From an uncultured Porphyromonadaceae bacterium (GTDB lineage Bacteria > Bacteroidota > Bacteroidia > Bacteroidales > Muribaculaceae), in assembly GCA_947573485.1 (NCBI GenBank), contig CANPGB010000007.1:59078-123077 (forward strand): a stretch of DNA of 64,000 nt. Direction: 5' to 3'. The translations under genes and the position numbers were made by a program. The notes under the pieces were generated by a model. The model saw nothing but the letters and a program-made list of their open reading frames with translations, did no database searches and was not told where the DNA came from. Of this stretch, positions 35,927-44,547 are shown one piece after another (positions within the stretch are counted from its first letter, which is position 1; every line of letters starts with the position of its first letter).

Positions 35927-36523
35927 ATGAATATTATTTTAAAAGCTATCTTTTTCGCGATATTCGGTTTGCTTTTGTCTGGCTGCAGGGCAGGCGATGG
36001 CCGGGCTACTGCTGCTGCGGAGCTTGCTCCTGCCGACAGCGCGGCGATTGTGCCAATCAGTGACACCAAGGCAGAGTTCAATCCGACCTATTTTGAATTT
36101 GTTCTCGATTCGATTAAGACCGCTTATGCCGGTGAGCGGAGCCGATGCGGGCTCGGCGACGATGATTTGGCGATAGACACGGAGCGTGAACTTAAAGCTA
36201 TAGAGCTCGATTTCGACGAAAAGGCATTGGCCTATTACATCGCTTTCGTGTCTATGAGCAATAATGAAAGTATGTCGGAGAGCATAGCCTCGTATTTCTC
36301 GCTCCGACTGCTCGCGCACCCCGGTAACTGCGTCTATATTGCTACAGTTGCCAACGTGTTAGATGAAAATTTGAGGGAGAGCTTTCTCGGAAAGGCTGCC
36401 TCCGATGTGAATTTCGAATTATATTGCAGTGGCGATACTTCTGCAATTGACTCTAAGCTGCCCGCACTCGGCGAACTGTGCCGTGAATATGGGGTCGATT
36501 ACACGAATAATTGGAGAGATTAG
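35927..36523 (+). CDS. Hypothetical lipoprotein
   Basis: About 198 residues from the ATG at 35927, chosen because the signal peptide begins there (MNIILKAIFFAIFGLL) and ends in the lipobox LSGC. The rest is acidic and probably helical (KAIELDFDEKALAYYIAF). I do not recognise the family. Its position behind an RHS-like remnant suggests a possible former immunity or cargo gene, but that is speculation. The nearest promoter is about 430 bases upstream. A palindromic element starts about 20 bases after its stop. Confidence 0.6.
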   Translation: MNIILKAIFFAIFGLLLSGCRAGDGRATAAAELAPADSAAIVPISDTKAEFNPTYFEFVLDSIKTAYAGERSRCGLGDDDLAIDTERELKAIELDFDEKALAYYIAFVSMSNNESMSESIASYFSLRLLAHPGNCVYIATVANVLDENLRESFLGKAASDVNFELYCSGDTSAIDSKLPALGELCREYGVDYTNNWRD

Positions 36524-36543
36524 CCGATGAAATACTTTAGCAT

Positions 36544-36787
36544 GGCGTCCGCCAGGACGCTGATTAATCTCGTAACCCCGTACGCCGGAGCTTTAGCGGA
36601 GGCGTGCGGGGATAGAAACAACACTCAGGAAAGCGTCCGTCAGGACGCTGATTAAAAACGTAAGGCGTTGAAAACCTCTGTAATCGGCGTCCATGCGGAC
36701 GCCACAAACGCATGTCGGACTGACCCCGCACGCCTCCGCAGGCTTCGGCGTACGGGGTTACGGGTTAATTGGCGTCTTTCAGACGCA
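36544..36787. repeat. Family B composite palindromic element (MITE-like), complete
   Basis: Layout B1-B2-B3-B3'-B2'-B1'. B1 is GCGTCCGCCAGGACGC (36545-36560). B2 is an 11-bp stem 36576-36586 with 36601-36611. B3 is 36633-36648, then the inverted counterparts 36686-36703, 36724-36734 with 36747-36757, and 36772-36786. The whole is a 244-base imperfect inverted repeat with no transposase. Closest relatives: 39731 (half) and 57993 (complete). Confidence 0.85.
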
Positions 36788-36972
36788 CTTGTACCAAATC
36801 AGACCCGAAACAGCTCCACCCCTATGCGCTACAGAATAGCTTTTGAAATCGCGCGGTGCACACCTCTGCCCTTGGAAGCCCGACTCGATATGGCTCTACC
36901 CCGATGCCGATTACCGCAACAAAGCCGGGCGAGGCATAATAGAACTGGAATAAACCCTAACCCAAGCAAGCG
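36788..36972. other. Gap after the family B element, with an orphan reading-frame tail
   Basis: Contains the 25-base sequence 36828-36852 that also ends the acyltransferase gene at 39912-39936. An open stretch 36840-36953 lacks a start codon and ends in WLYPDADYRNKAGRGIIELE, which looks like the tail of a lost protein; I cannot assign it. The next gene begins at 36973. Confidence 0.45.
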
Positions 36973-37671
36973 ATGAAACTCTTCCGATTTTTGTTACCGA
37001 TAATATTAAGTTGCATGGCTGTGGTGCCTGCCTCCGCCCGCCTCTGCGCTTACGACTCGGTTTATGTCCTGCCCGAAGGTAAGATAAAACTCGAGCCGCT
37101 GAACGCATTTATACGTGATGTAGTAGTGCCGGTTGCAAAGTCTTTCGACTTCGATATGTCGAGGAGCTCTATCGAAGTGGATTTTAGGCCTGCCGGAAGT
37201 CTGGCTGATTGGAATATTTCGATAGATGTTACTACAGGCGACGATAATGCCTATTTTTTTGTCACCCCCGGCCGCAATCAGAAAATATCAATATGGTGGT
37301 GCTCGGGTCTGCCTGTAATCATAAATTCAACGCCAAGATGCCCGCTTGTAGAGTTCACGGGTCGTAAAACCCGTGTGCACCGCATGTATTCGCCGCCTTA
37401 TATCAACCTGCTCTTGATGAATGACGATTACGCATCTTGGTTTTTTGAATATCGGGGCGGCAGAATCTTTTTCGACCGTTTGTCTCACTTCAATAACAAG
37501 TGGATTTTGAATAAGGTATATTGGTCGCTATTGCCGCCCGACATCCGCCCCAAAGGCCCCGTGGTAGAACCCGTCGCGGAAATCAGTACGGGACTTTCCG
37601 CACCGGCACCTCCCGACTCAGCCTTGGTGCGCCCATTGCTGTCGACGGTCAAAATCCGCAAGCGCCGTTGA
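36973..37671 (+). CDS. Hypothetical secreted protein
   Basis: A 232-residue protein with a signal peptide (MKLFRFLLPIILSCMAVVPA, cleavage near ASA). The mature part has alternating beta-like segments (WNISIDVTTGDDNAYFFVTP, ISIWWCSGLPVIINS) and a basic tail KIRKRR. I do not recognise the family. It is the first of four unknown genes lying between two copies of a 25-base repeat. GC content is lower than in housekeeping neighbours. Confidence 0.6.
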   Translation: MKLFRFLLPIILSCMAVVPASARLCAYDSVYVLPEGKIKLEPLNAFIRDVVVPVAKSFDFDMSRSSIEVDFRPAGSLADWNISIDVTTGDDNAYFFVTPGRNQKISIWWCSGLPVIINSTPRCPLVEFTGRKTRVHRMYSPPYINLLLMNDDYASWFFEYRGGRIFFDRLSHFNNKWILNKVYWSLLPPDIRPKGPVVEPVAEISTGLSAPAPPDSALVRPLLSTVKIRKRR

Positions 37672-37707
37672 AGTATGCTAACTTTTTAGACCCTAAATTA
37701 TTTGAGG

Positions 37708-38361
37708 ATGATACTAAAAAGAAGAAGTAAAAGAATCGTGATATGGATAGTAGCCCTGCTACTGCTCCAGTTAATCATGCCGATGTATCGCATAAAAATT
37801 CCCTTTTCTAAGGATGATCGGGAGTGGTTTGGAATATATCAACCCATGGATACACTTATTTACAAATCTGGTGAATATACCGATTCGATAACAATTCAGG
37901 ATTTATATATTGATTCTCCAAAGAATATTTTTCCATTAGATTGGGAAGGACGGTTGCCCATGTTCAATAATAATCATATATATAAAGCGTCTGCCTTGAT
38001 ATATAGTATGGATAAAATATCAAATGGCAAAGAGTATTGGTTTGGATCCCTTTTTTTTGAGAAAAGGGGCTTTTTCAAAGGATTGTCGCTTTACGGTTTT
38101 TGGGAGCACGCTGAAATTCAATTAGATACAGTGGAGCCATCCGGAGTTATTGAATTCAATAATGAACGCTGTCCTAAATTCGAGATAGACCCGGATAGCC
38201 TGACTTTTGAAGAACCTATGCGTCGCGACGCCCTTTTAATAGATAAGTTTGTATGGTGCCGCCCTTACGGCCTCGTTGAGTATACCTATAAAAATGGAGC
38301 TACTTATCGATTGGCTAAAATCAAGCGCCGCAATGGCCAAGAGATTGAGTTCGAGCAATGA
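37708..38361 (+). CDS. Hypothetical membrane-anchored protein
   Basis: About 217 residues from the ATG at 37708 (a TTG two codons earlier is possible). A basic start (MILKRRSKR) precedes one membrane helix (IVIWIVALLLLQLIM); the rest looks extracytoplasmic with many aromatic residues and beta-like segments. Unknown family. It is strikingly AT-rich compared with the rest of the window, which suggests a foreign origin. Lies 36 bases after the preceding unknown gene and 32 before the next. Confidence 0.6.
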   Translation: MILKRRSKRIVIWIVALLLLQLIMPMYRIKIPFSKDDREWFGIYQPMDTLIYKSGEYTDSITIQDLYIDSPKNIFPLDWEGRLPMFNNNHIYKASALIYSMDKISNGKEYWFGSLFFEKRGFFKGLSLYGFWEHAEIQLDTVEPSGVIEFNNERCPKFEIDPDSLTFEEPMRRDALLIDKFVWCRPYGLVEYTYKNGATYRLAKIKRRNGQEIEFEQ

Positions 38362-38393
38362 AAAAATATCGTTAAAACTAAAAACGGTCGTAA

Positions 38394-38921
38394 ATGAAAA
38401 AGATATTCATAATATTGTTGACCCTCGCGGCGGCTATGCTATGGTGCATGGCCGAGACGCAGGCCTTGTTGGTACATTTCAATACTCAAATGCCAATATA
38501 TAGCAGTCCCGAGGGCAACGATTGCATAGAGGTTCTATACCAGAGTGATAATTGTAATGCCGACTCGTTCTACAATAATATATATGTGCTTGCGGATTCC
38601 GGCAATCGCTTCTATATAAGATATAATCCACATCTGGAGTCTGAATTTTGTAATTCCGATTCATGCTTTCGCGCCGGTTGGATTGAAAAGAAATTAGTAG
38701 GGTTCAATCCCTTTCCCGGGCGATTGATGAAGCTGTATACCTCCCCTGCCGAAGATTCCGTATTAATGGAAATTCCCACCGACTCGGTAGAAGGGCATAT
38801 TGCTCTTTTACAAGCCGACGAGGGCGATTTTAAATACGTGAGGCTCCGATATGCCGGAGCCGACTACAAGGTATGGATAACTCGTTATTGTGATGACGTG
38901 TATGGCTGTTATGGCCGGTAG
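38394..38921 (+). CDS. Hypothetical secreted protein, possible SH3-like fold
   Basis: A 175-residue protein with a signal peptide (MKKIFIILLTLAAAMLWCMA). The mature part has two segments of the form 'MPIYSSPEGNDCIEVLY' and 'MKLYTSPAEDSVLMEIP', each followed by a WI-type strand (AGWIEKKLVG, VWITRYC). That pattern recalls tandem bacterial SH3 domains, but this is a visual impression. AT-rich like its upstream neighbour. Function unknown. Confidence 0.6.
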   Translation: MKKIFIILLTLAAAMLWCMAETQALLVHFNTQMPIYSSPEGNDCIEVLYQSDNCNADSFYNNIYVLADSGNRFYIRYNPHLESEFCNSDSCFRAGWIEKKLVGFNPFPGRLMKLYTSPAEDSVLMEIPTDSVEGHIALLQADEGDFKYVRLRYAGADYKVWITRYCDDVYGCYGR

Positions 38922-38956
38922 TACGGAGGAAACTACAACTCAAATATCGTAGAGTA

Positions 38957-39751
38957 ATGGCCGCTAAAAAGCTCTTGCCACTGAATATAATAAACGCCTT
39001 CCTCGGCTACGCCTCCTGCCTATGGGTCGGGGTTTTGTCTGTGATGTGGGTCTATGCCTCGGTTGGCAGCTCGCATCTTACAATCTTCGACCCTCTTGGA
39101 GTGTGTGCCTTGCTCTTCCTGGTGTATAATTCTGATGTTCCTGTCCTTTCGGTTTCAGGCAAAGCACGCCACGCCGTTAATATTGTGCTTTGTGTATTGT
39201 TTGGAGCCCTTGAGTTGGTGTCTCTGCTCATCCGCCATGTGATAGCCTACAATAAGTTGGCGGTGGGGTATTTCGACAGCGTATTCCTTTTGTTAATTGT
39301 GGCCACACTCTTTTGGACTCCCAAAAGAGTGCAGGAAATAAGTGTTGATAAAGTCTCCGCCCCTGTCGCCGGCCGGGCAACCCGGTGCGCAAGCTTGTCA
39401 GTACTCGCTGCTGCCGCGATTGCTATTATCTTGATTTACCGCCGCTTCGACGTGCCAACCATGTTGCTGGCGCTGATACCTCCGATAGTTTATGCCGGTG
39501 TCAACTTCGGGCTTGCACTACTTCCCGCTATGGATAATAGCTTGATAAGGTGGATAAATAAAATGGGCTTCGTCATTTTTACGGGCGCCTCGCTCTGCCT
39601 CGCCTGCAGTGAGCTGAGAAAGCCTATGTCTGGCGAACTTTTAGCTTTGTTGTTATGCTGGTGTGCTGTCGGCGTTCTTTTCGGATACAGCTCATCGGTA
39701 AACATGCATAAGGCCAAAGAGTATTTAGCATGGCGTCCGCCAGGACGCTGA
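38957..39751 (+). CDS. Hypothetical multi-pass membrane protein
   Basis: A 264-residue protein with about seven hydrophobic helices (for example YASCLWVGVLSVMWVYASVG, ALIPPIVYAGVNFGLALLP and ELLALLLCWCAVGVLFGY). No recognisable family motif. Its last residues (LAWRPPGR) and stop codon are encoded by the B1 module of a family B repeat, so the original C-terminus may have been replaced when the repeat arrived. Last of the four unknown genes in the island. Confidence 0.6.
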   Translation: MAAKKLLPLNIINAFLGYASCLWVGVLSVMWVYASVGSSHLTIFDPLGVCALLFLVYNSDVPVLSVSGKARHAVNIVLCVLFGALELVSLLIRHVIAYNKLAVGYFDSVFLLLIVATLFWTPKRVQEISVDKVSAPVAGRATRCASLSVLAAAAIAIILIYRRFDVPTMLLALIPPIVYAGVNFGLALLPAMDNSLIRWINKMGFVIFTGASLCLACSELRKPMSGELLALLLCWCAVGVLFGYSSSVNMHKAKEYLAWRPPGR

Positions 39752-39860
39752 TTAATCCAGTAACCCCGTACGCCGGAGCTTTAGCGGAGGCGTGCGGGGA
39801 TAGAAACAACACACAGGAAAGCGTCCGCCAGGACGCTGATTAAAAACGTAAGGCGCTGCA
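39731..39860. repeat. Family B element, half copy (B1-B2-B3)
   Basis: Nearly identical to 36544-36660: B1 at 39733-39748, B2 with the same 11-bp stem, B3 at 39821-39836, then CGTAAGGCGCTG. The inverted second half is missing. It overlaps the 3' end of the membrane protein gene. Confidence 0.85.
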
Positions 39861-39912
39861 GGCCACTGTAATATCCTAAGTATAACCGAAACAGCTGCCA
39901 CGCGCCGACGTG

Positions 39913-40896
39913 CTACAGAATAGCTTTTGAAATCGCCCTGCGCAGCGGGTCGATCAGCATGGCAAGGAGGTAGAAAGCCACCACAATTCCGGCGGTAGCG
40001 AGAATAAATTCCCATGTGGGAAGGGTTGCCTCGAAGCGGAGTATCGCCGGGCGCATTACGTTGCCCCATATGAGAGGCGCCTTGTGAATGAGGTAGACGG
40101 CAAATGCCGATTTCGCCGCATAGTTTATGGCGCGCGATTGGAAGTCGAAGGTGGTGAAGAGCATGAAGAGGCTCACCGTAGAGCACAGTACCAAGGGCGA
40201 ATTATAGGCGAAGGCTTTAAGCGGGTCGAGGTACATCGACGATACAAAAACACCGGCGGTCGACATAATATAGAGTGCGCCAATCAGTGTGCGTTGACGG
40301 CACACGGCGTCATGGCTCACGTGCAGCCTCAGATAGCGGCCTAATAGATATACCATTATAAGTTGCACCAAGGTATAGCCAGTGGGGTTGAAGGCTCCTT
40401 GCCACCACCACCCGCACCATATGTTGAATAAAACGAAAACTGCCAGTACCGTGGAACACTGCCTGCGGTCCATGGCATCAACACCGGCATTGAGCACGGG
40501 GCTCAGCAGCATCAGGCCGAAGTAGGCAGGCACATACCAGAGGTCGGTGTGGGTGAGCACCATGCAGCTGTCGAGCAGACCTTTGAAAGAGAACATCGAG
40601 GGGAAGGCCACGCACACGGCCCCGTAGATGCCTACCGCGTAGAACAGGCATTGGAACAGGAACTTTGCCGCGCTGCGCCACTTGAGGCGTATGCCAAAGT
40701 AGCCCGAAATCATAGTGAAGCAGTTCACGCCGATTATCGCAACCGACTCTACGGCGAGCCGCCCAAGGTCGTAGCCCGTGGCCGTGTCAAGCTTGCCCGC
40801 CAGAGCCGGAAGCCCGAGGGCGGCACCGTCGGCATGAACAGTGAGCACCATGAGCATGCTCACGATGCGCAGAAGTTCGATGTTCGATTGCCTCAT
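39913..40896 (-). CDS. Acyltransferase family 3 membrane protein
   Basis: A 327-residue multi-pass protein. It opens with RQSNIELLRIVSMLMVLTVH, the typical acyltransferase-3 start whose His is thought to be catalytic, followed by helices with FTMISGYFGIRL and YLIHKAPLIWG near the end. Such enzymes O-acetylate or succinylate surface polysaccharides. About ten helices are visible. It lies 22 bases downstream of nadB on the minus strand but has no evident functional link. Its last eight codons (stop included) belong to a 25-base sequence duplicated at 36828-36852. Confidence 0.85.
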   Translation of the reverse strand: MRQSNIELLRIVSMLMVLTVHADGAALGLPALAGKLDTATGYDLGRLAVESVAIIGVNCFTMISGYFGIRLKWRSAAKFLFQCLFYAVGIYGAVCVAFPSMFSFKGLLDSCMVLTHTDLWYVPAYFGLMLLSPVLNAGVDAMDRRQCSTVLAVFVLFNIWCGWWWQGAFNPTGYTLVQLIMVYLLGRYLRLHVSHDAVCRQRTLIGALYIMSTAGVFVSSMYLDPLKAFAYNSPLVLCSTVSLFMLFTTFDFQSRAINYAAKSAFAVYLIHKAPLIWGNVMRPAILRFEATLPTWEFILATAGIVVAFYLLAMLIDPLRRAISKAIL

Positions 40897-40918
40897 TTAC
40901 TTCTTTCGATTGCCTCTT

Positions 40919-42493
40919 TTATTTCTTCGTCGGCGGATAGTCGAGGGTATAGTGCAGGCCGCGCGACTCGCGGCGTTCCTTGGCCTGACGCATGATTAGG
41001 TAGCCCACATTAATCATATTGCGCAGCTCGCAAATCTCGCGCGAAGCCTTCGAGCATTTGAACAGGCGCTCAGTCTCCTCATAGAGTATGTCAAGGCGGT
41101 TCCAGGCGCGGTCGAGGCGCAGGTTCGAGCGCACGATGCCCACATATGTGCCCATAATCTGGTTCACCTCGCGTATGCTCTGGGTTATAAGCACCATTTC
41201 CTCGTTGTGGCTTGTGCCCTCGTCGTTCCAGTCGGGCACATCGTCGCGATAGGAGAGGTGGCTGAGCTCGTCGGAGGCATGTTTTGCGGCGGCGTCGGCA
41301 TATACCACTGCTTCGATGAGCGAGTTCGATGCCAGACGGTTGCCCCCGTGCAGCCCCGTGCACGAGCACTCGCCCAGGGCGTAGAGGCGCTTGATGGTCG
41401 ACTCGCCGTTGAGGTCAACGCGTATGCCGCCGCAGAGGTAGTGCGCCGCCGGTGCCACCGGTATGTAGTCGCGGGTGATGTCGATGCCAAGCTCAAGGCA
41501 CTTGCGGTAGATGTTGGGGAAGTGTTTCTTGGTCTCCTCGGGGTCTTTGTGCGTTACGTCGAGGTACACGTGGTCGTCGCCGTAGAGCTTCATTTCGGAG
41601 TCGATGGCGCGTGCCACAATGTCGCGCGGGGCCAGCGAGAGGCGCGGGTCGTATTTGTGCATGAACTCTTCGCCCTTGAGGTTGCGCAGCACCGCGCCGT
41701 AGCCGCGCATGGCCTCGGTGATGAGGAACGAGGGGCGGTCGCCGGGGTGGAAGAGGGCAGTGGGGTGGAACTGGATAAACTCCATGTCGGCCACCGTGCC
41801 CTTGGCGCGGTAAACCATGGCTATGCCGTCGCCCGTGGCTACGAGCGGGTTGGTCGTGGTCTGGTACACGGCTCCCACGCCGCCGGTGGCCATTACAGTG
41901 ATTTTGGCAAGGAAGGTGTCGACCTCGCCCGTGGCAACGTTGAGCACATAGGCGCCGTAGCAGGTGATGTCGGGCGAGCGCCGCGACACTATCTTGCCAA
42001 GGTGGTGCTGGGTGATGATTTCGATAGCGAAATGACCCTCATATATATCAATGTTCTTATCCTGCTTCACGGCTTTGATGAGGCTCTCCTGAATCTCGAA
42101 GCCGGTGTTGTCGGCGTGGTGGAGGATGCGGAACTCGCTGTGGCCGCCCTCACGGTGGAGGTCAAACTCGCCGTCGTCGCGGCGGTCGAAGTCAACGCCC
42201 CACTCCAGGAGCTGCCTTATCTGCTCGGGGGCGCCTTTCACCACCTTCTCCACGGCCTTGGGGTCGCTAAGCCAGTCGCCGGCAACCATGGTGTCGTGAA
42301 TATGTTTGTCGAAGTCGTCAACCTCAAGATTGGTTACCGACGCTACGCCGCCCTGGGCAAGTGCCGTATTGGCTTCTTCAAGACTTGTCTTGCACACAAG
42401 TGCCACTTTGGCGCCCTTGGCGGCCACTTTGAGAGCGAAGCTCATGCCGGCTATGCCCGACCCTATCACAAGATAATCGTAATGGTATCTCAT
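40919..42493 (-). CDS. nadB: L-aspartate oxidase
   Basis: About 524 residues from the ATG at 42493; the longer frame upstream is not conserved and crosses the promoter. NadB oxidises L-aspartate to iminoaspartate, the first step of NAD synthesis. The FAD-binding start is DYLVIGSGIAGMSFALKVA; further blocks are NTALAQGGVASV, HREGGHSEFRILH, FIQFHPTALF and HYLCGGIRVD, and GLHGGNRLASNSLIEAVVY. The protein has the expected helical C-terminal domain. nadA and nadC are not in the window. Confidence 0.95.
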   Translation of the reverse strand: MRYHYDYLVIGSGIAGMSFALKVAAKGAKVALVCKTSLEEANTALAQGGVASVTNLEVDDFDKHIHDTMVAGDWLSDPKAVEKVVKGAPEQIRQLLEWGVDFDRRDDGEFDLHREGGHSEFRILHHADNTGFEIQESLIKAVKQDKNIDIYEGHFAIEIITQHHLGKIVSRRSPDITCYGAYVLNVATGEVDTFLAKITVMATGGVGAVYQTTTNPLVATGDGIAMVYRAKGTVADMEFIQFHPTALFHPGDRPSFLITEAMRGYGAVLRNLKGEEFMHKYDPRLSLAPRDIVARAIDSEMKLYGDDHVYLDVTHKDPEETKKHFPNIYRKCLELGIDITRDYIPVAPAAHYLCGGIRVDLNGESTIKRLYALGECSCTGLHGGNRLASNSLIEAVVYADAAAKHASDELSHLSYRDDVPDWNDEGTSHNEEMVLITQSIREVNQIMGTYVGIVRSNLRLDRAWNRLDILYEETERLFKCSKASREICELRNMINVGYLIMRQAKERRESRGLHYTLDYPPTKK

Positions 42494-42512
42494 ATCGAAA
42501 TTGTTTTGCCCC

Positions 42513-42521
42513 GCAAATTTA
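42513..42521 (-). promoter_or_regulatory. nadB -7 box
   Basis: Minus strand TAAATTTGC, 20 bases upstream of the nadB ATG. It supports the shorter nadB start. Confidence 0.6.
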
Positions 42522-42736
42522 ACTAAAATAGTGTGTCGTTGGTGCGCAACGCACCGCTTTTTTACTATCTCGCTTTTGTTGGTTTTGGGTGTGTAAACTG
42601 TTACAAAATAATTACATGACGTATCGTGTAACAATTATGTAACAATAATTGCGGTTTGTAAGACATTGATAGCCAGTTTAATAAAAGATAATTTTAAGAA
42701 ACTTTTGCTTGTTAACACACGTTAACATTAAAATAC

Positions 42737-42766
42737 TTGTCACCCGCAAAAACGGCCTTAACTTTG
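42737..42766 (+). promoter_or_regulatory. Promoter of the ECF sigma factor gene
   Basis: TTG at 42737 and TAACTTTG at 42759-42766, spacing 22. The predicted transcript starts near 42770 and supports the ATG at 42817. The rest of the gap 42522-42736 is AT-rich with short TGTTAACA-type palindromes and nothing else recognised. Confidence 0.65.
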
Positions 42767-42816
42767 AGCATCGAAACGAAAAAACTACTACTTCCAACCT
42801 CAAAAAATCAAGCACT

Positions 42817-43320
42817 ATGGCAAGCGTAAAGTTCCAACAGAATCTTATGAATCTCCAGAGCAACATGCTCAATTTCGCGTACATGCTCACCTCTAACCGC
42901 GACGATGCTTACGATCTTCTCCAGGATACTACCCTGAAGGCGCTCGACAACGAAGAGAAATACGCCGAAGGTACCAACTTCAAGGGTTGGGTTTTCACCA
43001 TAATGCGTAACATCTTCATCAACAACTACCGCCGCGGTGTGCGCGCTGCCACTGTTGTTGATACCACCGATAACCTCTACCACCTCAACCTCAGCCAGGA
43101 CTCCGGCATTGAGTCGCCCGAAGAGAGCTACGGCGCCGCCGAAATCTCGCAGGCTATCAACGAGTTCTCCGACGACTACCGCATCCCCTTCTCGATGCAC
43201 GTGGCCGGTTATAAATACAATGAGATCGCCGACCATATCGGTCTGCCTCTCGGAACCGTGAAGAGCCGCATCTTCACCGCCCGCAAAAAGCTCCAGGAAC
43301 GTTTCAGCGACTACCGCTAA
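42817..43320 (+). CDS. ECF-type RNA polymerase sigma factor
   Basis: About 167 residues from the ATG at 42817; an upstream in-frame start lies before the promoter and is rejected. Region 2 is NMLNFAYMLTSNRDDAYDLL and FKGWVFTIMRNIFINNYRR; region 4 is PFSMHVAGYKYNEIADHIGL then PLGTVKSRIFTARKKL. This short form is highly conserved across Bacteroidales (EcfO-like). No anti-sigma gene lies next to it, so control may be transcriptional. It stands alone between divergent nadB and convergent mdh. Confidence 0.93.
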   Translation: MASVKFQQNLMNLQSNMLNFAYMLTSNRDDAYDLLQDTTLKALDNEEKYAEGTNFKGWVFTIMRNIFINNYRRGVRAATVVDTTDNLYHLNLSQDSGIESPEESYGAAEISQAINEFSDDYRIPFSMHVAGYKYNEIADHIGLPLGTVKSRIFTARKKLQERFSDYR

Positions 43321-43425
43321 ACTCATCGCTGCCGTTTCAAGTGCTTGATTACGCACCTCTTTCATAACCGAAATTCAACAACCTAAGCCAATATAAACTA
43401 CTTACTTCTGCTATAACGATTCAAG

Positions 43426-43469
43426 AAACCCACAGCCCCGGCTGCTTCGGCAACCGGGGCTGTGGGTTT
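43426..43469. terminator. Bidirectional terminator between sigma factor and mdh
   Basis: A 16-bp perfect stem (43426-43441 with 43454-43469), including AAACCC/GGGTTT ends, around a 12-base loop. It serves both convergent genes. Confidence 0.92.
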
Positions 43470-43486
43470 TAGATATAAAGTGGTAT

Positions 43487-44488
43487 TTACTTGATGTTGG
43501 GGTTGAGCTCGTGCCACTTGTCGATAGGCGGCAGCACGCCCATGGCTATCACTTCGTCGCGCAGCTCGCACAGGTGGCGGTAGCTGGCTTCGAGCTCGGC
43601 TTCCTCGGCCGGGGTGGCTTTCACAGGTTGCACGTGGGTGCCGGTGGAGTCAACAGTAGTCTCCATTGCCATCATTATGTGTTGGAACTTGTCGTTATCC
43701 ACATACGTGCCCACAGGCCAACGGAAAGGCTTGCCTCCCATGGCGGCGGCAATCATCTCTATAGAGAGGTATGCCGGGCTCTGGAACGACGAGCGGCCTC
43801 GGAGGTCGATGATATGTTTGCCACCCTGGATCACGCGTTGGCGCAGGGCTTCCCAATCGGTCTGCGGCAACTCTTCAGTGCCGATGATGTCGAGCAGATT
43901 GTGTCCGTCTACGGTGGTTGTCGATGCGAAAACGGCCATTTGCTCACCGTGGCCGCCGTAGGTGCGCGGGTTCACTACCTTGTCGGGGCTGATGCCGAAA
44001 TATTTGGCAAGTTCGTAGCGCAGACGGGTGCTGTCGAGAGCAGCTAACGTCGACACCTGCGAGGGTTTCAGACCCGAGTAGAGCAGGGTGATGAGGCCGG
44101 TGATGTCGGCGGGGTTGAAAATCACAACCACGTGTTTCACATCGGGGCAGTAGGCGCGCACGTCCTTGCCGAACTGCTCGGCAATCTGTGCGTTGCCCTT
44201 GAGGAGGTCTTCGCGGGTCATGCCGGCCTTACGGGCGGCGCCACCCGACGATACTATATATTTAGCTCCCGTGAATGCCTCTTTCACATCGGAGGTGAAA
44301 GTGAGGTTCACGCCCTCGAAGGCGCAGGCATAGAGCTCTTCGGCAACTCCTTCGAGCGCCGGTGCATAGGGGTCGTAGATAGTGATGTTGGGGGTGAGGC
44401 CCATCATCATGGCCGTCTGTGCCATGTTGGAGCCTATCATACCGGCGGCGCCGGAGATTACGAGTTTGTCGTCAGTGAGAAATTTCAT
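43487..44488 (-). CDS. mdh: Malate dehydrogenase
   Basis: About 333 residues from the ATG at 44488; the upstream extension lacks homology. The N-terminal NAD loop reads LVISGAAGMIGSNMAQTAMM, followed by VVIFNPADITGLI and the catalytic His in NPRTYGGHGEQMAVF. Arg residues expected for malate binding are present in SSGGAARKAGMTREDLL. It interconverts malate and oxaloacetate. GAAGMIG rather than GxGxxG is the form seen in Bacteroidetes lactate/malate dehydrogenases. Monocistronic. Confidence 0.9.
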   Translation of the reverse strand: MKFLTDDKLVISGAAGMIGSNMAQTAMMMGLTPNITIYDPYAPALEGVAEELYACAFEGVNLTFTSDVKEAFTGAKYIVSSGGAARKAGMTREDLLKGNAQIAEQFGKDVRAYCPDVKHVVVIFNPADITGLITLLYSGLKPSQVSTLAALDSTRLRYELAKYFGISPDKVVNPRTYGGHGEQMAVFASTTTVDGHNLLDIIGTEELPQTDWEALRQRVIQGGKHIIDLRGRSSFQSPAYLSIEMIAAAMGGKPFRWPVGTYVDNDKFQHIMMAMETTVDSTGTHVQPVKATPAEEAELEASYRHLCELRDEVIAMGVLPPIDKWHELNPNIK

Positions 44489-44547
44489 AGAGATAATATT
44501 TTTCAGTGTATCCTTACAACAATCCTGCCGCTCATTTGCCACGGGGC

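Noticed and set aside
36543..36656. A 37-codon frame beginning MASARTLIN in the family B element, repeated almost unchanged at 39731
   Set aside because: The frame is a by-product of the conserved hairpins. Other copies lack the start codon or change the residues while keeping base pairing, so selection is on structure rather than protein.
42494..42634. A longer NadB start at 42634
   Set aside because: The extension would cross the nadB -7 box and carries no family sequence; the FAD motif follows the ATG at 42493 directly.
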